Assembly: GCF_000718515.1 (NCBI RefSeq)
Contig: NZ_JNZS01000015.1
Location: 167,442 to 231,441 of the forward strand
Source: Micromonospora parva
GTDB lineage: Bacteria > Actinomycetota > Actinomycetes > Mycobacteriales > Micromonosporaceae
Reading direction: 5' to 3'
DNA length: 64,000 nucleotides
Below are positions 47,530 to 57,602 of this stretch, piece after piece; position 1 is the first letter of the stretch; each line of letters opens with the position of its first letter. The notes under the pieces are model-generated. The model saw nothing but the letters and a program-made list of their open reading frames with translations. It was not told where the DNA came from and ran no database searches. The position numbers were made by a program, and so were the translations under genes.

Positions 47530-48471
47530 TCACTGGGGCAGTCTAGGCAGCAGCGACGGGGCGTTGTCGCCGACGCCGTACTGTCCGGCCTTCTTCTCGG
47601 TGAGTTGCTCCACCAGGGCGAGGGTGGTCACCACCTGCCCCTGCACCGTGTTCGCGTTGTCGACCGTGGAGATGGTCTGGGTGAGCACCGGGTCGCCGCG
47701 CACCACGCCGACCAGGTTGCCCCCGACGGAACCGTTGCCGGCCACCACTATCGACCCGGTGCGGTCGAACTGCTCGGCGATCTTGACGACCGACTCGTCC
47801 CGCTTGTCGGAGTCCTTGTCGACGTACGGCTGGCCGCTGACCACGACGACGGCCTCCGCCGAGGCGGTGACCTTGTTGCTGTCGGTGGTCAGGTAACCGG
47901 CGTTGTTGTACGCGGCGAGCACCGCCCGCCGGTCGGCGTCACTGACCGGCGCGACGCCCTGGGCCCGGTCCAGCAGGACGCTGGCCAGCAGCGCGCTGGA
48001 GGTCTCCACGCCGTGCCCGTTGCCCGGCAGGCCGGTGGTCTGCGCGGTCGGTCGGGCCGCGGTGACCGCCAACTCCAGCAGGTTGGAGTTGTTGTCCGGG
48101 TTGATGAACTTGTCCTGCAGGTCGACCTGACCGGTGATGGTGGCCCCGGCCTGCTGGAGCTTCTTGAGCACGCCCTCGGTGTGGTCACGGCCGTTGGGCA
48201 GGCTGAGCACCACCACCCGCCGCCCGGTGAGGGTGCCGGGCAGGACGACCTGGGAGATCTCCTCGGCGAACTCCTCCTCCAGGGCGAGTTGCTTCTCCAT
48301 GTTGCTGACCGTCTGGCGCCAGTGTTGGTTGTCCTTGCGCAGCCCGGTGACCTGCCCCTCGAGCGAGTCGGCGACCGGGCCGTTGAGGGCGGCCGTGCCG
48401 ACCACCAGGCCGATCGCCAGAGCCAGGAAGACCGCGGTGAGGGACACCACGTGGTAGCGGAAGTTGATCAC
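47530..48471 (-). CDS. MctB / SteB-like copper-transporter-family protein
   Basis: The 313-aa product opens with INFRYHVVSLTAVFLALAIG, a single N-terminal helix typical of the MctB family. A coiled coil follows (residues 35-75, RKDNQHWRQTVSNMEKQLAL), then an extracytoplasmic alpha/beta domain. Homologues are Rv1698 (MctB, copper tolerance) and SteB of Corynebacterium, which works with SteA at the division ring. The steA gene lies directly upstream (28 bp). The division role is at least as likely as copper export. Confidence 0.85.
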   Translation of the reverse strand: MINFRYHVVSLTAVFLALAIGLVVGTAALNGPVADSLEGQVTGLRKDNQHWRQTVSNMEKQLALEEEFAEEISQVVLPGTLTGRRVVVLSLPNGRDHTEGVLKKLQQAGATITGQVDLQDKFINPDNNSNLLELAVTAARPTAQTTGLPGNGHGVETSSALLASVLLDRAQGVAPVSDADRRAVLAAYNNAGYLTTDSNKVTASAEAVVVVSGQPYVDKDSDKRDESVVKIAEQFDRTGSIVVAGNGSVGGNLVGVVRGDPVLTQTISTVDNANTVQGQVVTTLALVEQLTEKKAGQYGVGDNAPSLLPRLPQ

Positions 48472-48498
48472 GCTTGCAGCCTCTTGATCGGTCGGGAA

Positions 48499-49677
48499 CT
48501 AGAAGAGCCGGTACAGCTGGAACACGAAATTGTCCCACCACTCGGCGACCACGCCCAGGTACGCCTTCCCGACTGTCGACACGGCCACCGCGGACGCCAT
48601 CGCCGCGATCGCCGACAGCACCAGCAGCAGCAGCGACGAGCCGGAGATGCTCTGCCGGTAGAGCCGGCTCACCCCCTTGGCGTCGACCAGCTTGCCGCCG
48701 ACCTTCAGCCGGGTCAGGAACGTCGAGGCCATCCCGCCTCGACCCTTGTCCAGGAACTCGACAAGTGTCGCGTGGGTGCCGACCGCTACGAGCAGCGAGG
48801 CGCCCTTCTCGTCGGCGAGCAGCATGGCCAGGTCCTCGCTGGTCGCCGCGGCCGGAAAGGTGATCGCCGGCACACCGAGGCCGTTGACCCGGGGCAGGCC
48901 GGGCGCCCGACCGTCCGGGTACGCGTGCACGATCACCTCGGCGCCGCAGCGCAGCACGTCGTCGGTGACCGAATCCATGTCGCCGATGATCATGTCGGGG
49001 GTGTAGCCGGCCTCGACGAGCGCGTCCGCGCCACCGTCGACGCCGATCAGCACCGGCTTGAACTCCCGGATGTACGGGCGCAGCACGTCCAGGTCGGCCT
49101 TGTAGTCGTAGCCGCGCACCACGATCAGGCAGTGGCGACCCTGGATCTGGGTCTCGATGTCGGGCACCCCGACACCGTCGAGCAGCAGGTCGCGCTCCTG
49201 GCGCAGGTAGTCCATCGTGTTGGCGGCGAACGCCTCCAACTGCACCGACAGACCCTCCCGGGCGTCAGCCATCGCCTTGGCGACCGTCTCGGCGTCCTGC
49301 AGGCTGCCGTGGGCCACCGGCTCGTCACCGGCGAAGACCGTGTTGCCCTCGATGCGCACCTGGTCGCCCTCGCGGATCCGCTCGAAGACGCCCTCACCCA
49401 GGTCGTCGAGGAGCGGAATGCCGGCGGCGACCAGCACCTCCGGGCCGAGGTTCGGGTAACGGCCGGAGACCGACGGCTTGGCGTTGAGCACCGCCGCGAC
49501 CCCGACGGCGACCAGCGAATCGGCCGCCACCCGGTCCAGGTCGACGTGGTCGATGACCGCGATGTCACCGGGTCGCAGCCGACCGACCAGGCGTTTCGTC
49601 CGGCGATCAAGGCGCGCGGTGCCGAGGACTCTGCCCGGTTCGGAGTTCCGGTTCCGGCGCAACGTGGGTAGACGCAT
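48499..49677 (-). CDS. steA: Putative cytokinetic ring protein SteA
   Basis: The 392-aa product matches the SteA family: MRLPTLRRN start, LRPGDIAVIDHVDLDRVAAD, ARCHLIVVRGYDYKADL-like RHCLIVVRGYDYKADL, IGDMDSVTDDVL (thiamine-pyrophosphokinase-like fold) and a C-terminal transmembrane helix (LLLLVLSAIAAMASAVAV). I chose ATG 49677 because AGGA lies about 8 bp before it; ATG 49686 is three codons earlier. It works with the SteB-like neighbour in septation (family knowledge). Confidence 0.9.
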   Translation of the reverse strand: MRLPTLRRNRNSEPGRVLGTARLDRRTKRLVGRLRPGDIAVIDHVDLDRVAADSLVAVGVAAVLNAKPSVSGRYPNLGPEVLVAAGIPLLDDLGEGVFERIREGDQVRIEGNTVFAGDEPVAHGSLQDAETVAKAMADAREGLSVQLEAFAANTMDYLRQERDLLLDGVGVPDIETQIQGRHCLIVVRGYDYKADLDVLRPYIREFKPVLIGVDGGADALVEAGYTPDMIIGDMDSVTDDVLRCGAEVIVHAYPDGRAPGLPRVNGLGVPAITFPAAATSEDLAMLLADEKGASLLVAVGTHATLVEFLDKGRGGMASTFLTRLKVGGKLVDAKGVSRLYRQSISGSSLLLLVLSAIAAMASAVAVSTVGKAYLGVVAEWWDNFVFQLYRLF

Positions 49678-49748
49678 CGTGACCATCCTGGCATGTGAGG
49701 CAGGCTTTTCTGTCGCGACATGCCTGAGCAGGGCCGCCTACCCAGGGA

Positions 49749-49781
49749 AGCACACACCGGCACAAGCCGGTGTGCTTGCGC
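49749..49781 (-). terminator. Imperfect hairpin downstream of recN
   Basis: AAGCACACACCGGC and GCCGGTGTGCTT pair with a two-base bulge around ACAA, in the 110-bp recN-steA gap about 16 bp after the recN stop. A short T-rich run is lacking, so efficiency is uncertain. Confidence 0.4.
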
Positions 49782-49796
49782 TCACAATACGCGGCG

Positions 49797-51560
49797 TCAC
49801 AACCGCCTTTCCTTGGCGGCCACCGCCAGCAACTCCTCGGCGTGGGCGATACCCAGATCCGAATCGGGCAAACCCGCCAACATGCGCGCCAACTCCCGGG
49901 CCCGCTCGGTGTCCTCCACCACCCGCACCCCGCTCGTCGTCACCGCGCCGCCGGTGTCCTTCGCCACCACCAGGTGCCGATCGGCGAAAGCGGCCACCTG
50001 CGGCAGGTGCGTGACCACCAGCACCTGGTGGCTGCGGGCCAGCCGCGCCAACCGGCGGCCGATCTCCACCGCCGCCTGACCGCCGACCCCCGCGTCGACC
50101 TCGTCGAAGACCAGTGTGGGCGGGCCGCCCGAGCCGGCGAACACGACCTCGATGGCGAGCATCACCCGGGACAGCTCACCGCCGGAGGCGCCGCGTTGCA
50201 ACGGCAGCGACGGCGCGCCCGGATGGGCCAGCAACCGCAGCTCCACCTCGTCACCGCCGTCCGGTGTGACACCCACCTCGACGCCGTTGACCGCCAACGT
50301 CGGCTCCGCGCGACCGGCCGGACGGGGCAGCACCGCCACCTCGATCCGCGCGTGCGGCATGGCCAGCCCGGCAAGCTCGACGGTGACCTGGTCGGCGAAG
50401 CGGATCGCCGCCTCCTGCCGGGAGGCGGACACCCGGCCGGCGAGGTCGGCCACCTCGACGGCGAGCCGCTGACCCTCCCGCTCCAACTCGTCCAGCACGT
50501 CGTCGGACATGTCCAGGTCGGACAGTCGGGTGCGCGCCCGGTCAGCCCAGGCGATCACCCCGTCCACGTCGTCGGCGTACTTGCGGGTCAACGCGCGCAG
50601 CGCCGCCCGCCGCTCGTAGACGTGCTGCAACCGGGCCGGGTCCGCGTCCAGCGTCGCCAGGTACGTCGACAGCTCCGCGGACACGTCGGTGACCAGGGTG
50701 GCCGCCTCCTCCAGGCGGGCCGCCAGCTCACCGAGCGCCGGATCGGTGCCGGACTGCGCCTCCAGGGTCCGCCGGGCGGTGCCCAGCAGTGCCGCCGCGT
50801 CCGGGGTCTCGTCGGTGGCCTCCGCGCCACCGGCCACGCACTGCTGGGCGATCTGCGCGGCCGTCCGCAGGCCCTCGGCGTGCTCCAGCCGCTGCGCCTC
50901 GGTCTTCAGCTCGTCGTCCTCGCCGGGCTGCGGATCGACCCGGGTGATCTCGTCGAGGCCCAGCCGCAGCAGGTCGGCCTCCTGGTTGCGCTCACGGGCG
51001 TTGCGCCGCCGGTCGGCCAGGTCGTCGACCACCCGACGCCACCCCGTGTACGCCTCCCGCAGCGCGTCGAGCAGCTTCTCGTGCGCGGGGCCGGCGAACC
51101 GGTCCAGTGCGGCCCGCTGCTCGGCCGGGCGCAGCAGCCGCAACTGGTCGGACTGACCGTGCACGGCCACCGCCTGCTCGCCGACCTCACCGAGCATCGA
51201 CACCGGCATGCTCCGGCCGCCGACGTGGGCGCGCGAGCGCCCCTCCACCGTGACCGTGCGGCTCAGCAGCACCGTGCCGTCCTCGTCGGGCTCGCCACCG
51301 GCCTCGGTGATCCGCGCGTGCACGGCGTCGGCGACCCGCCCGTGCAGCCGCAACCGCCCCTCCACCACCGCCCGGCCTGGTTGGGCGCGGACCCGCCCGG
51401 CGTCGGCCCGGCCGCCGAAGAGCAGGCCGAGGCCGGTCACCACCATCGTCTTGCCCGCACCGGTCTCGCCGGTGATGACGTTCATGCCGCCGGTCAACGG
51501 CAGCGTGGTGTCCTCGATGACGCCCAGCCCGGTGATGCGCAGCTCTTCCAGCACAGCCAC
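49797..51560 (-). CDS. recN: DNA repair protein RecN
   Basis: The 587-aa SMC-like ATPase starts LEELRITGLGVIEDTTLPL with Walker A VITGETGAGKTMVVTGLGLL. It has a central coiled coil (about 150-360), the signature LQRGASGGELSRVMLAIEV, Walker B TLVFDEVDAGVGG and the D-loop/H-loop VLVVTHLPQVAAFAD. It acts in double-strand-break repair. The order recN-nadK-tlyA is interrupted here by a regulator and a subtilase, compared with Rv1694-Rv1696. Confidence 0.95.
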   Translation of the reverse strand: MAVLEELRITGLGVIEDTTLPLTGGMNVITGETGAGKTMVVTGLGLLFGGRADAGRVRAQPGRAVVEGRLRLHGRVADAVHARITEAGGEPDEDGTVLLSRTVTVEGRSRAHVGGRSMPVSMLGEVGEQAVAVHGQSDQLRLLRPAEQRAALDRFAGPAHEKLLDALREAYTGWRRVVDDLADRRRNARERNQEADLLRLGLDEITRVDPQPGEDDELKTEAQRLEHAEGLRTAAQIAQQCVAGGAEATDETPDAAALLGTARRTLEAQSGTDPALGELAARLEEAATLVTDVSAELSTYLATLDADPARLQHVYERRAALRALTRKYADDVDGVIAWADRARTRLSDLDMSDDVLDELEREGQRLAVEVADLAGRVSASRQEAAIRFADQVTVELAGLAMPHARIEVAVLPRPAGRAEPTLAVNGVEVGVTPDGGDEVELRLLAHPGAPSLPLQRGASGGELSRVMLAIEVVFAGSGGPPTLVFDEVDAGVGGQAAVEIGRRLARLARSHQVLVVTHLPQVAAFADRHLVVAKDTGGAVTTSGVRVVEDTERARELARMLAGLPDSDLGIAHAEELLAVAAKERRL

Positions 51561-51643
51561 CGACAGTAGACGCGAGGCCCGACACTTGACCAGCCGACGG
51601 GCCCGGGCACGGCCCGCACCCGGCCGACGTACAGTTCTGCCCC

Positions 51644-52663
51644 GTGTTGGACGTGATCGGCCTGACCCCGGCTGAGGAGGAGCTCTACCGCTGCCTGCTC
51701 CAGCTCACCACGGCCCGCATCGACGAGTTGGTCCATCGCCTGCACCGCCCCCGTGAGCAGGTCGTCGCCCAGGTCGAGGCGCTGCGCGGCAAGGGCCTCG
51801 TGCAGCCCACCGACAACGACCCGGACGCCCCGCTGCGCCCGACCGCCCCGGACGTCGCCCTCGGCGGGACGCTGCTGCGCCGCCAGGAGGACCTGGAGGC
51901 GGCCCGCCGGCTGGTCACCCAACTGGCCGAGGAGTACCGCTCCGGGCTGCGCCGGCACCACGTCGACCACCTCGTGGAGGTGATCACCGGTGGCCGGGTC
52001 CTCCGGGACCGCCTGCGTGACCTGCAGAACTCGGCGCGTACCGAGGTGCTCTGGTTCTGCCGGGCCAATCCCCTGGCCATGGCCGGCCCGGAGAACGTCG
52101 AGGAGTTCGACGCGCTGGCCCGTGGGGTGAGCTACCGGGCCATCTACGAGCGTGACCTGCTGCTGGAGCCGGGCGCGTTGGCCGACCTGGCCAAGGGCGT
52201 CGCCGCCGGCGAGCAGGCCCGCGTCCTGGACCGGCTGCCGGTCCGACTGGCCATCGTGGACGCCCGCACCGCCATCTGCCCGCTGGTGCCCGACCGTGCC
52301 GGCGGCGAACCGAGCGCCGCCGTGATCGGGCGCAGTCAACTGCTCGACGCCCTGCTCGCCCTCTTCGAGAGTCACTGGCGGGTGGCCACCCGGCTGCGGC
52401 TCGACGACCCGCTCGCCGTCGCGGCCCCCGAGGGTCGACGGCCGGAGCCCGAGTGCCATCCGGGCGACGGTTACCAGCCCGACGCCGACGAGGCGCGGCT
52501 GCTGTCGCTGTTCGTGGCGGGCGTACCGGACAAGTCCATCGCCTCCCAGCTCGGGGTGAGCCGACGGACCGTGCAACGGCGCATCGCCGACCTGATGGCC
52601 GCCGCCGGCGTGGACACCCGGCCCGGGTTGGCGTTCCAGGTCGCCCGCCGCGGCTGGCTCTGA
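51644..52663 (+). CDS. TrmB/LuxR-type transcriptional regulator
   Basis: The 339-aa product has an N-terminal winged-helix of TrmB type (IGLTPAEEELYRCLLQLTTA, residues 5-70). A central sensor-like domain follows (about 95-260), then a C-terminal LuxR HTH (DEARLLSLFVAGVPDKSIAS, then QLGVSRRTVQRRIADLMAAA). The start is GTG 51644. It is divergent from recN and convergent with the subtilase gene; regulators of this architecture often flank secreted-enzyme genes in Micromonosporaceae. Ligand and targets are unknown. Confidence 0.85.
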   Translation: MLDVIGLTPAEEELYRCLLQLTTARIDELVHRLHRPREQVVAQVEALRGKGLVQPTDNDPDAPLRPTAPDVALGGTLLRRQEDLEAARRLVTQLAEEYRSGLRRHHVDHLVEVITGGRVLRDRLRDLQNSARTEVLWFCRANPLAMAGPENVEEFDALARGVSYRAIYERDLLLEPGALADLAKGVAAGEQARVLDRLPVRLAIVDARTAICPLVPDRAGGEPSAAVIGRSQLLDALLALFESHWRVATRLRLDDPLAVAAPEGRRPEPECHPGDGYQPDADEARLLSLFVAGVPDKSIASQLGVSRRTVQRRIADLMAAAGVDTRPGLAFQVARRGWL

Positions 52664-52667
52664 CGCC

Positions 52668-52705
52668 GCGAGGGCCCGCCGTCGACCCCGACGGCGGACC
52701 CTCGC
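52668..52705. terminator. Shared hairpin between convergent regulator and subtilase genes
   Basis: Arms 52668-52684 and 52689-52705 are 17 bp with one mismatch around an ACCC loop. It lies between the two convergent stops and probably acts on both strands, though no T-run is present. Confidence 0.6.
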
Positions 52706-52745
52706 CGACCGGGCGGGACGGCCAGGCAGCCCCGCCCACGCCGCG

Positions 52746-55700
52746 TCAGCGCAGCCCGTACGCCTGGAGCACGGTCTGGTCGACGGTGTTCCCGGCCCGG
52801 TCGGCGGCGTGCACCCGTAGCGACACCGTTCCGCGCCCCGCCGGCACTGTCGCGGTGTACCGGGTGCCCGACCCCTTCGTCGGCGCGGTGCGCCAGGTGA
52901 CGCCCCCGTCGAAGGAGACCTGCACCCGGACGCTGGTGCCGGTCGGCGCCGGCACCCCGGCCGGCTGCCGCAGGGTCAGCCCCACCTGGTGTGAGCGGTT
53001 GCCGCGGACCGTGCCGGACAGGTCGGCCGGCACCCGGTAGTCCACCTGCAGCAGCGACAACGGCGTGGCGGCGTCGCCCGCCGGTCGGGCCGAGGTGAAC
53101 TCCCAGGCGGTGTCGGTCCGCGTGCCGTAGCGCCACTCGTCCGAGGACCGCTGCGTCGTCAGGTCCAGTCGGTAGCGGGCCGACTTCGCGGTGGTGGGCA
53201 CCGGCGCCCACCCGCCGGAGAGGTCGGCGATCTGCTGCCCGTCGCGGCTGACCCGGATCGCGACAGTGTCCGACTCGTCGCTGCCGCCGGCCTCCCTGAA
53301 GTTCCCGTCGGCGTCGACGAACTCGGCCACCCGCAGGTTCAAGGTGTCCCCGGTACGGGTCGGTACCGGGACACCGCCGCCGGCCGGCACGGCCGGTCGG
53401 ATCACCGGAGCGTGCCAGGTCTCGGCGACCCGGTCGTCGGCGGCGTACTGCCGGGGCTGCTGGGTGAGCCCGCCGAGCAGCCGCCCCCAGGACCAGGTGA
53501 CCTTGTGCAGGACCTGGTGCTGCCACCAGTTGTCCCCGGCGCTGACGAACTCCTGGCGGGTGGTGCCGGTACGCACCGGGCGCTGGTCGTCGTTCCAGGA
53601 GGTCTCCTGCCACGGACGCCAGCCGAACCGCTGCTCGCTGGCCCACGGCGTACCGCCGACGTCGCCGTAGCTGGCGGTCACCTCGGCCGTGTTCTTCCCG
53701 GTGACCGTGTGCGTGATCCGCTCCGGCACGCGCCCCTTCGACACCTGCCACACGTCGTACAGGTACGGGCTGTCCACCGTCAACGTCAGGTCCAGCGTCG
53801 CCCGGCCCTTCCTGGCCGCCGCGATCAGCCGCTGCCCGTCGTCGTTGGCCACCACCATCGACGGGATCGGTAGCCGTTCCCCGAGCGGCTGCCACACCGT
53901 CCACGCGCTGAAGTCCGCCGGCCGGACGATCAGCACCACGGCAGCGCCGGCGGCGGCCGCCGCCGCGATCTGCTCCTCCTCCGAGGCGTCCGGGCTGCTG
54001 GTGAGCAGCGCTGCGGCGCCGCGTACCCGGGTCAGCTCGGCGGGGGTGCCGGTGCCGGCCCAGACCAGCGGCAGCTTGCGTCGGTCGGCCGGCGCCGGCG
54101 AGTAGCCCAGTAGGTTGATGTCCAGCGGTCCGGACACCCCGCTGATCTTCGCGTCCACCATCGGAGCGACCAGTTGCCAGCGGGACGCGAACTCGAACTC
54201 GCCCTGACGGACCGGGCGGGTCGGCGTGACGTTGACCTGCTGGATGGTGCTGTAGGTCATCACCCCGTGGTCGACCTGCCGGCCGTTGCCGAAGACCCGG
54301 TGCTCGTAGAAGCTGATCGTCGACCGCTGCTCGGTCGGCTTCGGCGTCTCGATCCGTACCGGGGTGCCCTTGCGCGGGTCGAGCACGACGGTGAGGTCCC
54401 GGTCGACCAGCAGCTCCGGGTCGGTGACCAGGGTGATCTGCTCGTCCAGTGGGGCACCGTGCTCGATCAACGCCTCGACCAGGTAGGGGCCCTCCTCGAC
54501 CTGGAGCTGCACCTCGCCGCCGACCCAGCCGAGCCAGTCGGATTCGGGCTGCTCACCGAAGAGGGTGAGCACCGACGCGAGGCCCGGCTGACCCTTCATG
54601 TCCAGCGCCTTCACGGTGACGGTGTGCAGCGGGCCGCTGAGGGTCAGCGCGACGGCGGTACGCACCGCGACGCCGTCCGCGCCGGTGGCCACCAGCCACC
54701 CGCCGTGCACCCCCCGGTCCAGCTTCGCCGGGTCCGCCCGCAGCGGCACGGCGACGCTGCCGCCGGCCGGCACCGTCACCTCGGTGCCGCCGACCGCCAC
54801 CCCGTCGGTCTCGGCCGCGCGGGTGTCCAGGTTGCGCAGCTCCAGGGCCAACCGCAGGGTCTGCGGGGTCGTGCCGCCGTTGGTGTACGTCACGGTCCGC
54901 TCGACCGTCGCGCCACCGGTGCTGAGCCGACCGAAGTCGGCGGTGGCGGAGGAGTACACCCGCTGGCCGAGCGCGCGGGCCACGTCGACCCGGCCGGCGC
55001 CCTGCTCGAAGACGGTCAACGCCGGGTTCGCCTTCGTGGTGCTGACCAGCGCGTCCTTGAGCTTCACGGCGGACCAGTCGGGGTGTTCCTGGGCGAGGAT
55101 CGCCGCCGCTCCGGCCACGTGCGGGGTGGCCATCGAGGTGCCCGACGCGGTCGTGTAGGCGTCGTCCACCGGCGTACCCATGGCGGTTCCGGCGGCCCGG
55201 GCGGCGATGATGCCGACACCCGGCGCGGTGATCTCGGGCTTGAGGCCGTTGTCGCCGAGGCGCGGGCCCCGGCTGGAGAACTCCGCCAGGTTGTCGGCGC
55301 GGTCCACCGCGCCGACGGTGAGCGCCGCCGAGGCCGCGCCGGGCGCGCCGACGGTACGCGCGGCACCCGAGTTGCCGGCGGCGACCACGAAGAGCGCGCC
55401 GGTCTCGGCGGTCAGGTCGTTCACCGCCTGGCTCATCGGGTCGGTGCCGTCGGTCGGGTCGCCGCCGAGGCTCATGCTGACCACCTTCGCGCCGGAGTGG
55501 GCGGCCCACTCCATGCCCGCGATGATGGACGAGCTGTAGCCGGAGCCCGCGTCGTCGAGCACCTTGCCGACCAGCAACCGCGCGCCCGGGGCGACGCCCT
55601 TGCGTCGCCCGTCGGACGCCGCCCCGCTGCCGGCGATGGTGGCGGCCACGTGGGTGCCGTGACCGTGCCCGTCGCGGGCGCTGCCACTGTCGGAGAAGTC

Positions 55701-56468
55701 CTGCGCCTCGGCGATCCGACCAGCCAGGTCGGGGTGGGTGGCGTCGACGCCGGTGTCGAGCACCGCCACCGTCACGCCGGCACCGTCGCGGCCGGCGGCC
55801 CAGGCGGCCGGGGCGCCGATCTGCGGCACGCTGTGCTCCAGCGTCGGGCGGACCTTCCCGTCCAGCCAGATCCGGGCGACACCCGCGCCGAGCCGGGCGG
55901 GTGAGCCGGCGGTGACCCGCTGCCCGGGCGCGCCGCGCAGCGACGTCCACAGACCGCCGAGCTCGCCCTTGCCGACCCGCATCGCGGCGCCGTTGATGCT
56001 CCCCAGGGGACGCGCGCCGGTGGCGCCGGTCAGCGGCCTGACCCGTCCGGCGGCCGGCTCCTGGTAGCGCACGATCAGCGGCAACGTGGCCTGCGCGGCG
56101 TCGCCGTACCCGTCGGCCGCCAACTCCTGGACGTCGAACAGGTCGGGGTCGAGCACCCCGGCGGAGAGGTACGGCACGACGTCGCTGGGCAGCACCCGCA
56201 ACCCGCCGTCGGCCTCGACGGTCTGGAAGGTGATCCGGTTGCGCCCCGGGCCGGGGTGGACGGTGGCGGCGACCCGACCGGGTGCCGCCTGGACCAGATC
56301 GACCTGATCGCCGGTGATCAGGGTGATGCGGACGGGTGCGTGCTGGGCGGGCGTGCCCGACGTCGGGCCGGTGGGCCGGGCGGGCGGGTCGGCGGACGCC
56401 GGTGCGGCGACGCCGACCACCAACGCGCCGACCGCGCCGACGGCGAGCCAGCGGGGGGACCAGTGCAT
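52746..56468 (-). CDS. Secreted S8 subtilisin-like serine protease
   Basis: The 1240-aa exported protease has a signal peptide (LAVGAVGALVVGVAAPASA, residues 8-27) and a propeptide-like region to about 210. The catalytic domain has Asp in VAVLDTGVDATHPDLAG, His in GHGTHVAATIAGSG and Ser in TASGTSMATPHVAGAAAILA. A Ser-linked oxyanion Asn is expected in VVAAGNSGAARTV. About 700 residues of beta-rich accessory domains follow, including a PA-like insert (LPIPSMVVANDDGQRLIAAA). It is a large extracellular peptidase of a type common in filamentous actinobacteria. It interrupts the otherwise conserved recN-nadK order. Confidence 0.92.
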   Translation of the reverse strand: MHWSPRWLAVGAVGALVVGVAAPASADPPARPTGPTSGTPAQHAPVRITLITGDQVDLVQAAPGRVAATVHPGPGRNRITFQTVEADGGLRVLPSDVVPYLSAGVLDPDLFDVQELAADGYGDAAQATLPLIVRYQEPAAGRVRPLTGATGARPLGSINGAAMRVGKGELGGLWTSLRGAPGQRVTAGSPARLGAGVARIWLDGKVRPTLEHSVPQIGAPAAWAAGRDGAGVTVAVLDTGVDATHPDLAGRIAEAQDFSDSGSARDGHGHGTHVAATIAGSGAASDGRRKGVAPGARLLVGKVLDDAGSGYSSSIIAGMEWAAHSGAKVVSMSLGGDPTDGTDPMSQAVNDLTAETGALFVVAAGNSGAARTVGAPGAASAALTVGAVDRADNLAEFSSRGPRLGDNGLKPEITAPGVGIIAARAAGTAMGTPVDDAYTTASGTSMATPHVAGAAAILAQEHPDWSAVKLKDALVSTTKANPALTVFEQGAGRVDVARALGQRVYSSATADFGRLSTGGATVERTVTYTNGGTTPQTLRLALELRNLDTRAAETDGVAVGGTEVTVPAGGSVAVPLRADPAKLDRGVHGGWLVATGADGVAVRTAVALTLSGPLHTVTVKALDMKGQPGLASVLTLFGEQPESDWLGWVGGEVQLQVEEGPYLVEALIEHGAPLDEQITLVTDPELLVDRDLTVVLDPRKGTPVRIETPKPTEQRSTISFYEHRVFGNGRQVDHGVMTYSTIQQVNVTPTRPVRQGEFEFASRWQLVAPMVDAKISGVSGPLDINLLGYSPAPADRRKLPLVWAGTGTPAELTRVRGAAALLTSSPDASEEEQIAAAAAAGAAVVLIVRPADFSAWTVWQPLGERLPIPSMVVANDDGQRLIAAARKGRATLDLTLTVDSPYLYDVWQVSKGRVPERITHTVTGKNTAEVTASYGDVGGTPWASEQRFGWRPWQETSWNDDQRPVRTGTTRQEFVSAGDNWWQHQVLHKVTWSWGRLLGGLTQQPRQYAADDRVAETWHAPVIRPAVPAGGGVPVPTRTGDTLNLRVAEFVDADGNFREAGGSDESDTVAIRVSRDGQQIADLSGGWAPVPTTAKSARYRLDLTTQRSSDEWRYGTRTDTAWEFTSARPAGDAATPLSLLQVDYRVPADLSGTVRGNRSHQVGLTLRQPAGVPAPTGTSVRVQVSFDGGVTWRTAPTKGSGTRYTATVPAGRGTVSLRVHAADRAGNTVDQTVLQAYGLR

Positions 56469-56626
56469 GCGATGCGCTCCTCTACTCCTCCAGGCCCACC
56501 ATCCGTAGATGAGGGCCGATCGGAGTCTGCGACGGCGCGCGTCACCAGGTCACTAGTCGCCAGCCGCCGCAGCGGCGACATGTCGTCAGGTGGACACCGC
56601 ACATCCACCGACAGTGTGTGCCGCGG

Positions 56627-57511
56627 TCACCGGCGGCTGCCGCGCCACCCGTGCACGGGCAGGTCGAACTTGGCCACCAGCCGGTCGGTGAACGGGCGGG
56701 GGCGCAGCCGCACGATGCGCACCGGCAGGGCGCCGCGGCGCACCGTCACCCGGGCGCCGGGTGGCAGGTCGTAGACCCGCCGGCCGTCGCAGGAGAGCAC
56801 GGCGAGGGTGGTGAACGGGTCCACGGTGATCACGAAGGTGGACGTCGGGGCCGTGACCAACGGGCGGCTGAACAACGCGTGCGCGCTGATCGGCACCAGC
56901 AGCAGCGCCTCCACCTCCGGCCAGACCACCGGACCGCCACCGGAGAACGCGTACGCGGTGGAGCCGGTTGGGGTGGCGCAGACGACACCGTCGCAGCCGT
57001 AGCGGGACAGCGGCCGGCCGTCCACGTCGACGAGCAGCTCCAGCATCTGGGCACGCTCGCCCTTCTCGATGCTGATCTCGTTGAGCGCCCACGACTCGAT
57101 GGTCGGCCCGCCGTCGAACTCGGCGGTGACGTCCAGGGTCAGCCGCTCGTCGACGGTGTAGTTGCGGCCGACGACGTCCCGGACGGCGGTGTCCAGGTCG
57201 TCGATCTCCGCCTCCGCCAGGAAGCCCACCTTGCCGAGGTTGATGCCGAGCAGCGGCGCCTTCGCCGGCCGGGCCAGCTCGGCGGCGCGCAGGAAGGTGC
57301 CGTCCCCACCGAGCGCGAAGACGATCTCGGCGCCCTCGGCGGCCTGCGGGCCGCCGACCGGCACCACGCCGGGCAGGTCGAGGTCCTCGGCCTCATCGGC
57401 GACCACCCGTACCTCGAAACCCGCGTCGATCAGGTCGGCGGCGACCGACCGGGCGTGCTCGGTGCTGCGCCGACGACCGGTGTGGGTCACCAGCAGCGCG
57501 GTCCGGCTCAT
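56627..57511 (-). CDS. nadK: NAD kinase
   Basis: The 294-aa product phosphorylates NAD to NADP. It carries the GGDG motif in VFALGGDGTFLRAAEL, the INLGKVGFLAEAE segment, NEISIEKGERAQML and the TPTGSTAYAFSGGGPVVWP conserved loop. ATG 57511 fits the family start (MSRTALLVTHTGR). It matches the Rv1695 position between tlyA and recN. Confidence 0.94.
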   Translation of the reverse strand: MSRTALLVTHTGRRRSTEHARSVAADLIDAGFEVRVVADEAEDLDLPGVVPVGGPQAAEGAEIVFALGGDGTFLRAAELARPAKAPLLGINLGKVGFLAEAEIDDLDTAVRDVVGRNYTVDERLTLDVTAEFDGGPTIESWALNEISIEKGERAQMLELLVDVDGRPLSRYGCDGVVCATPTGSTAYAFSGGGPVVWPEVEALLLVPISAHALFSRPLVTAPTSTFVITVDPFTTLAVLSCDGRRVYDLPPGARVTVRRGALPVRIVRLRPRPFTDRLVAKFDLPVHGWRGSRR

Positions 57512-57602
57512 CGGGTCGCCCGCCCATCCTGGACCGGGCGGCACCGCGACACCGTCGCCCCGCCACACCCGCGTGTCGTCGCGGTGCCCTCGCTGCGCGC
57601 GT

